In this document: in pieces, positions 11,901 through 21,444 of the stretch
Numbering within the stretch: position 1 is the first letter of the stretch
Layout of the letters: the number at the start of each line of letters is the position of its first letter
Assembly (NCBI RefSeq): GCF_000715075.1
Contig: NC_134096.1
Coordinates: 70,437,026-70,501,025 of the forward strand
DNA: 64,000 nucleotides
Direction: 5' to 3'
Origin: Nicotiana tabacum
Lineage: Eukaryota > Streptophyta > Magnoliopsida > Solanales > Solanaceae
Position numbers and translations under genes: made by a program
Notes under the pieces: model-generated
Database searches by the model: none
What the model saw: the letters and a program-made list of their open reading frames with translations, nothing else
Told to the model about the DNA's origin: nothing

Positions 11901-13409
11901 AAGGTCTTGTATGAGAATGCATGAAGAAGTAAATAAGATTAGGCATTTAAGTTGTTGAATTAATTTGTGTACAAAAATTAGATTATAGTGAAAAGATAGA
12001 ATGTATAGTACTTGATGGAGAGTCAAAGAAGGAGACAGAGTAACAGATCCAATAGAAGTAACTTTTTCCTTATATCCATTAGGTAAAGTTACTTAGTAAG
12101 GAGTAGTTAGTGGTGTGAGGTTAAAAAAGATATCTTTATTAGAGGTTATGTGATCAGTAGCTCCACTATCTATAATCCATACACTGATACTAGCCCCAGA
12201 TAGCAAACAAGCATGAGAATCATTATCAAAATAAACATGCAGAGATAAAACACTACCAGCAAAGTTTGCGGAAGCCATCAGGTTGGATTGAGAGTCAGAA
12301 TCATAACTAATTTGAGTCTGTTGCAGCAATGACATAAGCTGTGAATATTGTTGTTTGGTTAAACCAGGAATGGATGAAGCTTGATCATCATAGGGTGGAT
12401 CAGGAATACCATTACAGATCTGGGGAGAAGCAGATTTCAAACCAGGATATGGACATCCAATCTCAGTAGACACATTTGTAGCTACCCTCTTTCCTTTATT
12501 AAATTTGAAATTCTGGGGAAACCCATGGAGTTTATAATATTTGTCAATTGTGTGACATGATTTCTTACAATACTTATAGAACACATTGCCCCTGGATTGA
12601 TCAAAGTCTATCTTCTGATTGTACTGTTTTGGAGGAAATGGATTATTGTTCATATTGGCAGAAAAGGAAGAAGACTCTAGAGTCAGTTGTAGAGTGAAAT
12701 AAACTTATCTTTAATTCTCATCTTGAAGGAGTATATTGTATGCATCATCAAGTGAAGAGGTTGCATCATCAACAAATTACTCCTAAACCCTACATAAACT
12801 TCATTCAAACCCATGAGAAACTGATGAAGCTTATCCTCCTCCTCATCTTTTTGAATACCTGGCTTAGAAGCACAAGTACATGAATTACCATGATTATTAC
12901 GCATTGTGCCCAACTCATCCCAAAGCTTCTTCAGTTTGTTGAAGTATGAAGCAATGTCAAGTGATCCTTGTTGAGTTGAGGTCAATTCATTTTTAATTCG
13001 AAAACCATAGTCCCATTTACAGCCACATACCTACGCTCCAGTTATTTCCAAATACTCTCAGTAGTTTCTGAGTATTGGACACTCTCAGCAATAACCGGTG
13101 AGAGTGAACTGGTTAACCATGAGATTACTATATTATTGCACCTATCCCACTGTCGTAAGATTGCAAGGTTGTCATTAGTAGAAGGTCTAGGACAAGAGCC
13201 ATCAACAAAAGCAATTTTGTTTTTGGCAGATAGAGACATTATCATGCTTCTCTTCCACCCCCATAACCAGACCCAGAGAAAGGACTACTGACTAGACAAG
13301 TTCCAGGAATATCAAAAGAGTGTACGAAAAGAGGACTCGAAGGGTCAGGACTACACAAAGTTCCAGCAGAACTAGTGTTAGGGTTTACAATTACAGTTGA
13401 ATTCACCAT
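8908..13409 (-). pseudogene. Copia gag-pol polyprotein, RE1-like, broken
   Basis: The minus-strand ATG at 13409 opens an MVNSTVIVNPNTSS leader, then gag pieces (ILRQWDRCNNIVISWL; YFNKLKKLWDEL), a CCHC-like segment near 12560, the protease site WIIDSGATDHIT (about 12170), the pre-integrase motif LWHHRMGHIS, an integrase core with VDDHSRATW, VRSDNALE and PHTPQQNGVVERK (11500-11100), the RT segments [16 protein letters not shown] and the YVDDIIITG box (about 9890), and RNase H with [28 protein letters not shown] (9190-9080). Stops and frameshifts separate at least eight segments. A (TG)n expansion at 11451-11479 inside integrase reads as a His-Thr run. Confidence 0.85.
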
Positions 13410-13772
13410 TGTGAAACAAGTAGGAAAAATTTGTATAACAAGATAAAATCCATAATCAATAGAATCAAAATTGAGAAACGATCCTAAACATGCATTTAGA
13501 AGGCAAAGACAGGAAAAACAACTAGGGCTACCAATCTCCTTCCTTTATACTCGAAGAAGTGAGCCTTGAAACAATATAAGCTCGTAGAAGCTTTCCGGAA
13601 TCAGAAAAAAATGTCAACGCCGGAAAGAGAAAGGAATTTCGTCGCCGGAATCTCAGGAACACCGTTCACCAAGAAAAAATAGCAAGCTCGCAACTTTTTC
13701 GATTCAACCAATAGGGGCAAATCCGCTCCATATCTCACCCTAGGATCTACCAAAACCCTCACTCTGATACCA

Positions 13773-13832
13773 TGATAACATTGTGAATCGAACGAAAAAA
13801 TGAAATTTAGTTAGGGTTACATTTAGGGTGAG

Positions 13833-13882
<50 letters not shown>

Positions 13883-13924
13883 CGGATCTTTACTTATTCA
13901 ATTGAACAAAAACTGAGCTAAGAA

Positions 13925-13996
<72 letters not shown>

Positions 13997-14123
13997 AAAA
14001 AAAAAGGAACCTCCTATCAAATCTAACTGGATTATTATAAATACAGCTTTATTACATAGTGGGCTGACTATAGGCCAACTCCTAAAGGTTCAGGCCCAAA
14101 TGTCTCTAATGTCATGTAACTCA
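13773..14123 (-). repeat. 5' LTR of the minus-strand copia element
   Basis: Repeat of 8640-8942, with the complement of the primer site (CTCTGATACCA) immediately to its left at 13763-13773. It contains (AG)n at about 13840-13880 and the compound run (TG)n(TA)n at 13925-13990; the second run is absent from the sister LTR and so arose after insertion. Confidence 0.8.
13925..13998. repeat. Compound microsatellite (TG)n(TA)n(CA)n
   Basis: TG repeats run into TA repeats and then a short ACACACA end with an A run. The reading frame across it (MCVCVCIYIYIY) is not a gene. Confidence 0.9.
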
Positions 14124-14879
14124 AACAACAAATTCAAGCAATCAAATAATAATCAAATTTATAGATAATAATCAAGTCACCAAATTATGTCAAATCCTAA
14201 TATAAACTACTCTATAATCATGGAGGAAGTCATCATAAATAGAGTTAAAGAATAAGAAAACATCAATGCAACGTTACAATCCAAACTCCTGTATTGAATT
14301 GGTGGAAAGATGATGAATTCTTGCATCTTGAAGCCTCCAATGCTCTCTCAATCCTCTGTAGGTCAAAAATCCATTCAAATTGTATTTATACCGTGTAGAA
14401 GTGGGTTCGGACGAAACTACCATTTCCAAGCCGAAAAAGAAAATTACTCTAAGGAAAATGAACAGGCGCGGCGCACCCCGCGTCGTCCAATGCGTCGTGC
14501 CTGTGGGTATTATCAGAGGGCACATCATTTTGTTAGCAAGTACCATTGCACTGTCGCACCGCACCTCGCCGCCCCATGCGGCGTGGTAGTGCAATTTTCT
14601 CAAAGTAATTTTTTTCGTACACTTTTTGATATCCAGACTTGGTCCTCGACCCCCGAACTCGATCCCGATTTCTTTCCTTGGGCTTTTACTCAGACTTTAA
14701 AGCTCCAATTTGTTCGATTTAGCCTCTAATTATCTTTGTAACTTGAAATCATACCCTGCAAGGCATAAAACACGTAATAAGTGCAAATCACCATCATTTA
14801 AGCTCAAAAACAAGTAAAGTGTAGTAATTAGAGTATAAAATACTGCTAAAATACGAGTTTCTAGCCTACCATCAACAAA

Positions 14880-15905
14880 CACTAAGGTTCGTGAATTAGC
14901 TACCTTGACCATTGGGCCAATTTCTTCCTTCAGGCCCCAACAAAATAAGTAACAAAGTAAAGATTATCAAATTGTGGCCTAACAACACAAATGTTCAAAT
15001 TCTTTTTAGTAACTTTGGACATTGGCCCACTGCTGTAATCTGTCGGAGGTAGTCGCCACATCAAGGGGACCAATTCCATCATGCCTTTCACAAAGGTCAT
15101 AACAAAATTGTTTCCAATTAATTACACCTCTGTGATCAATAACACAGGAATCTAACCAATCACCTAAAATATCCTTCACCGTGAGAACTACATAAATCAT
15201 TTTTGACTCTCCCAGTGTGTGGTAATAGTTGAAATAATATTCACATCGTCTTATCCAATCTCTAACATTATTCTCATCGAATTCAAGAAAAGCCAGTTTT
15301 CCTTTAAGGCGTCAGATATTGTTTTTTGGGTGAGAGAAGAATATGGGAAGGTTTATAGGTGTTTGGTTAGTGTATGTGGGTAACTGGATGATTGGATTGT
15401 TGAAAGAGGAGCTGGGGTAGTGTATATTGGTAATTGGGCCGAAGAATACATGTTAGAGTAGTGAGAGGGTGTATCTGGGCCGAAGTGTTATGACTTGTCA
15501 TTTGGTCTACCCTTGGTGAATGGGTCTCTGTTACTCATAATGTGATGTATGTTTTGAAGGTTAATGGGTTAGGTGTATACTGAGGATCAAACCTTGGGTT
15601 AAGTTGGATGAGTTTGGAGTGATTGTAGGGAGGAGGAGTAGACGGGCATTGCCGGCGTAAAGATAGGTCTGTAAGCCCTACTCACAGATGATTGGCCGAT
15701 TTCAACGTACGAAATTCCCTAAGCCATATATATATCTATTCACGATTCTTCTCTCATATAGATATCTGACACCATAGCCTTCATTCTCCTGCTCGACTCA
15801 GCATTCTGCTTCTGTACTTCTTCTATTTGCTCCAAAGCATCAACGAACGATTGAAGTTGTTGCTCTAAGTTAATAAGTAAAGATACTAGCACCCCATCTT
15901 TACCC
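14880..15905 (-). pseudogene. Chromovirus gag, N-terminal and central part
   Basis: On the minus strand an N-terminal coiled-coil-like segment is readable (LINLEQQLQSFVDALEQIEE..., about 15890-15770). The capsid core follows as WIRRCEYYFNYYH (about 15270-15230), VVLTVKDILGDWL (about 15170) and a WKQFCYDLCERHDG segment, ending GLKEEIGPMVKVANSRTL at about 14945-14885. These are typical Ty3/gypsy gag landmarks. Stops interrupt it. The frame then enters the unclassified repeat. Confidence 0.65.
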
Positions 15906-15935
15906 TGGTGATTCCACTATTGAAGCCAAGAATGA

Positions 15936-15952
15936 GGCTCTGGATACCAAAT
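15936..15952 (-). other. Chromovirus primer-binding site
   Basis: On the minus strand TTTGGTATCCAGAGCC directly follows an LTR end TTGCTACA. It resembles the tRNA-iMet site TGGTATCAGAGC with one extra C. Confidence 0.65.
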
Positions 15953-17224
15953 TGTAGCAATTGCTACAGACGACGGAAATGGAAAAAGACAAAATAAAAA
16001 TTAAGAGGTTTTTTCATATCAGATAATTCTTCTTGTTACACTACTCATTCCCTAATTAATATACTAATACTAGACAGTTGTCATACCATAATTCAATACC
16101 TGGAAGGAAACATTGTATACAGGTAAAAATGTAACGACTCGGTCGGTCGTTTTGAGTATTACAATCCCGTTTCCCCATTTACTGCTCAATTTATGCTTTA
16201 CAGTTGTTTTATGACTTACTAGGTTAATTGGTTCGGGTCCGGTGAGTTTTTGGAATGACTTGGAATACTTAGTTCCAACGTTTAAAGCTTAAGTTAAAAT
16301 AATGACCGCATGTCGTGTGATGACCCAAAATGTCATCTTTAAATTTAATAAGTAATTCTGTATTCTAAGACCTCAAAAAGCACCATGTATTATTTCTCGA
16401 CTTGCGTGCGCAGTCCGTACAAATTTCCGGAAAGTTTTTATGTGAAAAATGGATTAAAATGTGAAATAGAGCTTTAAAACTCAACTGGGTTGACTTTGGT
16501 TAATATTTTGAGCAAACAGACCCATATCAGTGTTTTGACAATTCCGGTAGGTCCGTATCGTGATTTGGGACTTGGGCGTATGCCCGGAATCGAATTCCGA
16601 GGTCCCTAGCCCGAGATATGAAATTTTGATGAAAAATTAAAAGCTTGAAAGCTTAATGATTTTTAAGAAATTACTTATATTGGATTTATTGACCTCGGGT
16701 CCATATTTTGGTTCTGGGGTCCGGTATAGGTCTACTATAATATTTATGACTTGTCTGTCGAATTTGGTGAGAATCGGAGTTGATTTGACGTGATTCGGAC
16801 GTCCGGTTGTAAAAATATAAATTTTAAAGTTTTCTTAAAAACTTCCTTTGATTTGGTGTCTGATTCGTAGTTCTAGGTGTTATTTTGGCGATTTGATCGC
16901 GCGAGCAAGTTCGTCTACGATTTTAGGACTTTTGTGTGTGTTTGGTTTGGAGCCCCGAGAGCTCGAGTGAGTTTCGGGTAAGGGTGGCAAGTGGGCCGGG
17001 CCCGGTCCTAAGTGGGCTTCGCGGGCCCGGTCCTAAGTGGGTCGATTCTAAGTGGGCCGGTCCTATGCGGTCCAGTCCTAAACGGTCCTGGGCTTCGCGG
17101 GCTTATTGCTGGAACCGGCTCGAGACCGGGACCACGAACTAACAGTCCCGGGTTAAGTGGGCCGGTCCCGGGCCTAAACGAGCTCAACAGATACTTTCTA
17201 TTTTTAATTTTTTTTTATAGAAGT

Positions 17225-17587
17225 TAGAGAAAAAAATAGTAATAAAGATATATAAGCTATATTCGATTTATATACTATATATACATCTTAAAATATATAT
17301 ATACTATATTATATATACATAGTATACATCTTAAAATATACTATATATACATCTTAAGATATACTATATATATATATAGTATAGTATAGTAGATCTTAAG
17401 ATATATATACATCTTAAGATATATAGATCTTAAGATATATATACATCTTAAGATATATAAGCTATATATATATATAGTAAGATGTATATATAGTATATCT
17501 ACTATATATATACTATAATATATATACATAGTTTATAAGTCATATTCGATAGTATACATCTTAAGATATACTATATATACATCTTAC

Positions 17588-17622
<35 letters not shown>

Positions 17623-17860
17623 CTTATATATCTTAATAACATATTATCATAGTATTGTATTAGATAATTTATATAATAGGTAATATTATATTTAATAAAT
17701 AACTATATAAGAATACATATAATATACCATATATAAAATTAATATAATTAAGATATCTATAAAATACATACTTATAGTGATCCAATACTTAATTATTTGG
17801 ATTATCATATAACGTCTATTAATTGTTATATACCTATAATAAGATGAGCTATATATATAT
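17225..17860. repeat. AT-rich palindromic DNA left of the viral insert
   Basis: Repeats of TATATACATCTTAAGATATA-like units, each a palindrome around CTTAAG, with TATATTCGATATA variants and a short (GA)n. The same unit types occur at 26020-26463 and 33826-34195, so viral segments are embedded in one kind of AT-rich tract. No gene is present. Confidence 0.8.
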
Positions 17861-17886
17861 AAGATATTCCAAAGGTATTTGTTAAA

Positions 17887-17899
17887 TGGTATCAGAGCC
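17887..17899 (+). other. Viral tRNA-iMet primer-binding site
   Basis: TGGTATCAGAGCC, the complement of the plant initiator tRNA-Met 3' end, used by Caulimoviridae to prime minus-strand DNA synthesis. It lies 65 bases before ORF1. Repeated at 29568-29580 and, inverted, at about 31928-31940. Confidence 0.9.
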
Positions 17900-17963
17900 T
17901 AGGTACTTTCATGGTATATATAAGATAGATATGAAATATTCGACATAGATATGTTTCTGAAAT

Positions 17964-19088
17964 ATGGATTTAGGAGAAACTAGTATGAAAAATACTAGAT
18001 TGGAAGAGGTAGATATACCTCAAAACCTTGATTTGTTAAACAAATGGACTATTCCTAAAGTCCCTATTAGAACAATCTATGACTATGGATGGTTTGATAA
18101 ACTCTCTTCTAAACAACTTATTAAAACAACTGAGCAATCTTTAGCTTTAAGTTCGTCTGAACAGACTATTCGTTTGTTAAACAAACATGATGTAGATATT
18201 CATAAACACCAGTATAATTATTTGCATATTGGTATGGTTCAAATTGCTTTTAAGCCTTTAACCCTTAAAGGGTTACCAGAGACATTTTTGGCTGCTCTCA
18301 GAGATGCCAGAAATTTGAATTTTAGACAGTCTCTGATGGGTTCTATTGAATCTACTGTCGCCTATGGCCCAGTATATTTTAATACTCAACCCAATTTGTA
18401 ATTATCTTTATCTGATGTTAATATACTTGATGCATTAACATTAAATGTGAAAACGCATGGTTATAATTATGCGCCTGGTTCTGAACTGATATGTTTATCG
18501 TATAGAATATATTTTAAATTACTATCTACGTTAAACCCCAGATGTAAATTATATGATACATCTGATCAGACTATTCTAGTGGAAACGAATTTTGCAAAGT
18601 CTAAGGTCACCACGAGAAGACCTATTAAGTGGGAAGAAATTAATTTTCCAACCACATGGACTTTGGATTCGGTTATATCCCCCAGTCAGATAACTGATAC
18701 TGTTAGTAATACTGAGTATTCTCATATTACTCAAAATTCGGATGGTAGGATTTGCATTCAGTTTGACGATAATAGTTCCACTTATAGTAGACAGTCATTT
18801 TCTAATAATAGAATGTTGCCTACTATTAATTCTAGTTATAACAGACATTCCTTTACTAGTCGTAGACTGTTGCCTGATATTCAACACATTTCTCCTGTTG
18901 AACCAGTCTATGGACCAGCTAGAAATCGTGCTGCATCTTTACACACAATTTCTACTAAAGTAGGTGATAAACCTGTTGAAAGGGTTAAGATTAACCCCAA
19001 AACAAATATTGTTCAGGATAGTGATAATATTTCTGATAAGGATATTCCTTCTGCGTCCGAAATGGATTTTGACCCCAATGATTCTTAA
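17964..19088 (+). pseudogene. Viral ORF1, 30K-type movement protein, one nonsense break
   Basis: Reads MDLGETSMKNTRLEEVD at the start. A core with [19 protein letters not shown] and [11 protein letters not shown] (about residues 115-145) matches the conserved G...GPVYF region of caulimovirid 30K movement proteins, which carry virus through plasmodesmata. An in-frame TAA at 18399-18401 breaks the frame after about 145 codons; segment C does not have this stop. The frame resumes to 19088 with the rest of the 30K core ([26 protein letters not shown]) and a Ser-rich tail. The expected length is about 374 residues. Its stop overlaps the ORF2 start. Confidence 0.85.
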
Positions 19089-21417
19089 TGATTCCACACC
19101 AAATTGATTTTAGTCCAGGGTCACAAGCTAGAGGTTATATTCAAAAAGAATTTTTTACTGATAAATGGAACCAGTTTAAAACTTGGTTTTTTGATACTTA
19201 TAGTAAGGAAGATTTAAACAATATTTCACAAGAGTTTTATGAAACTTGTGCTTTACATAATCAAATTATGTATTTTGTTCCTTGGTTTATAACCACATAT
19301 TTACCACTTTTTATAAAAGTTTTGGAAAGATCTTATAAAGACAGGAGTGGCAATATTACTAAAGCCATTTACCCTCCTCAATCATCTTTTGTTTTACCTA
19401 ATAATACAGGTATTACTTTTACTGCATTTCAAAAATTTATTGATGAAGATGTTGCTGCAGTCAGCATCGCAGAAATTAATAAATTAATTTCTCAAAATAA
19501 TTATTTGAGTTTATATGTTAAAGTTTTGGGTGAAAACGTTAGTTTTCTTAATAAAAAACTTGATGATTTAACAGTCTTGATTAAGGAGATGAATACGAAA
19601 AAGACTTTGACTGATATTGCCTCTTCTTCAGGAAGCAAATCAGAACCTCAGATTGTTGTTACTCATATTCAAAGACCTCCTGATATTCAGGATTTTAAAT
19701 TTAAATCTTTTGGAGACTTAGAAGAACTTCTTGATAAAAAGTTATCCGGTTTGAATATCAAACCCATTGATTTATCAAATGATTTTGCTGATAAATTAGA
19801 TTCTACTTTTGACTATAAAAAGGATGTTTTGTCAGAATTTAATAAACTCAGAAGTTACCCCAAAAAGAATAATAAGTTTGCAGATATGCTGATAAACCTA
19901 GAATGCAGACTTATTATTACAATCGTCCTACTCCTCAAGATGTTTTAATAGAGGAACGTGATTGGAATCAGACTAATACGTCTTACAGTGGTTCCGAAAT
20001 TTACGAATGGAATCTTGATGGTTTGACTGATAGGCAGTTAACTATTCTAGTACATAGAATGCTTATGTATGCAACTATCTGTAAAAGTGTAAAAAATACA
20101 GATAGGAATATTTGCAGAATGATTGTTGCAGGTTTTACTGGCCAACTTCGTGGCTGGTGGGACAATTATTTGTCTGTCGAAGAAAGGGCAATGGTTATTA
20201 ACGCTAAAGCCGTTGACGAAGGACTTGATAACTTAGGCATGGCCCTAGTGGCAAATAGAGAAGATGCCGTTTATACCCTTATTCTTACTATATTAGAACA
20301 CTTCAATGGTAGATTTACCAACCAAAATGAAACTGTTCGTACTCTCCTTAATAGCCTTAGATGTAAGACTTTAAGTGAGTTTAGGTGGTATAAAGACACC
20401 TTTATGAGTAGAGTGATGGAACTACCAGAAAATAAGTTTGAACATTGGAAAGCTAAGTTCATAGATGGCCTTCCCTCTTTATTTGCCGAAAGAGTTAGAA
20501 AGGTTTTAAGAGGTAGTTATGGAGAAATTCCTTATGCAGACTATACCTATGGTAAATTAATAGGAATTTGCACACAGGAAGGATTAAACCTGTGCAATGA
20601 ATTAAGATTGTCCAGACAACTTAAGATGGATAAGCTTAAAGAAAGAAACCAGTTAGGGGACTTTTGAGCCCAGTTCGGTTTACCCGAAACTTCTACTCAT
20701 AGGAAAAAGAAACATAAGTATCATAGATACCCCAACCAAGACAGTCCTTATAGGAAAAAGAGATCTAGATATAGATCCAAAGAAGAACGAGAAGCCAAGA
20801 AAGCACATCGCAAGTCTACTAGATTTACCAAAAATAGGTCTAAGCGAGATCTTGCTGACATTAAGTGTTATAAGTGTGGTAAATTTGGCCATATAGCTCC
20901 AAATTGTAAGCTTCAAAAGCTGAAAACCTTAGGACTAGAAGATGAACTACGTGATAAGGTTTATAGTTTGTTATATACTTCTGGATCGGAATCTGATTAT
21001 TATTCTGAATCAGAATCCGAAGCTGAAATTGATTTGCTTGATTTATCTGATAGTGATAAAAATATTGATAATACTTGTACAACTTGCAAAGGTGATACAT
21101 GTACTTGTGATGATGAATTTTATAAATTACAATCACAGTTTCAAGACCTAAACATGAAAACTATTACTTCTGATAATGTAATAGAACTTTTAAAAGAAGT
21201 TAATGATGAAAAACTTCGTGAAAAAATTATTAATTTGGCTGCTAGTTCAAGTTCTAATTCAAGTTCTGGTTTTGCAAAACCTTTTGAAAAAGAATTTGAA
21301 TATTCCCCGCCTTATTCCTTACTAGAGGTTAATAACCGTTTGTTAAACAAAAATGCAACTCCAGCAAGAGATTCTTCTTTCGATGATTTAAAAATTGAAG
21401 TTGATAACTTAAAATGA
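19088..21417 (+). pseudogene. Viral ORF2, coat protein region with zinc finger
   Basis: ATG at 19088 shares its A with the ORF1 stop (TAATG). The N-terminal ~250 residues include a coiled-coil-like stretch (YVKVLGENVSFLNKKLDDL). The coat core is readable from about 19903: CRMIVAGFTGQLRGWWDNYL, and YKDTFMSRVMELPEN to about 20650. A basic K/R-rich segment then leads to the CCHC finger CYKCGKFGHIAPNC (about 20866-20908), an acidic Ser-rich tract (SESESEAEIDLLDLSDSD) and a small Cys cluster (CTTCKGDTCTC). Breaks: a 7-base deletion near 19885 relative to segment C shifts the frame, and TGA stops occur at 20665 and 21415. In segment C the last region is open into the protease, so coat and pol form one polyprotein. 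Confidence 0.85.
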
Positions 21418-21444
21418 GAGATCAAATCTCTTAAACAAAATCAA

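Larger units (their letters stand above)
8640..14123 (-). mobile_element. Ty1/copia element with both LTRs, decayed
   Basis: LTRs lie at 8640-8942 and 13773-14123. On the minus strand the LTR begins TGAGTTACATGACATTAG and ends TTATCA, followed directly by the primer site TGGTATCAGAGTG. A polypurine tract (AAGGGGGGTGG on the minus strand, about 8943-8955) sits before the 3' LTR. AACAA occurs at 8634-8638 and 14124-14128 and is a likely target duplication, allowing one extra base on the left. The inside encodes gag, protease, integrase, RT and RNase H in copia order, all with stops. Confidence 0.85.
7985..14875. repeat. Unclassified repeat holding a copia element
   Basis: Chromovirus gag stops making sense at about 14875 and resumes at about 7980, so everything between is foreign. 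Removing the copia element at 8640-14123 leaves about 1.4 kb (7985-8639 plus 14124-14875) with no coding signal I recognise. The right part has a GC-richer stretch (14460-14590) between AT-rich flanks. I could not find terminal repeats or a clear target duplication, so its class and exact limits are unknown. Confidence 0.35.
2393..16013 (-). mobile_element. Ty3/gypsy chromovirus-type element, heavily interrupted
   Basis: Read on the minus strand, from right to left, the pieces are: LTR end (15953-16013), primer site TTTGGTATCCAGAGCC, gag (about 15905-14880), gag zinc knuckle to RNase H (7980-5641) and the integrase C-terminal part (3094-2393). Two foreign blocks split it: a copia derivative at 3100-5635 with GGACC duplicated on both sides, and an unclassified repeat at about 7985-14875 that holds another copia element. 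The left LTR is missing, replaced by the unrelated LTR that ends at 2392. All coding pieces carry stops and frameshifts. Confidence 0.75.

Noticed and set aside
13926..14168. Frame MCVCVCIYIYIY...
   Set aside because: Pure translation of a (TG)n(TA)n microsatellite.
14274..14729. Overlapping frames on both strands at 14.3-14.7 kb as a gene
   Set aside because: They mirror a GC-richer stretch within an unclassified repeat; no domain or start context supports them.
17887..17899. tRNA gene fragment
   Set aside because: TGGTATCAGAGCC is the complement of the tRNA-iMet 3' end and sits where reverse-transcribing elements need a primer; no cloverleaf surrounds it.
19903..20667. Viral coat part as a Ty3/gypsy gag with its own LTRs
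   Set aside because: No LTRs flank it, no integrase follows RNase H, and a 30K movement protein precedes it, so Caulimoviridae fits and a retrotransposon does not.
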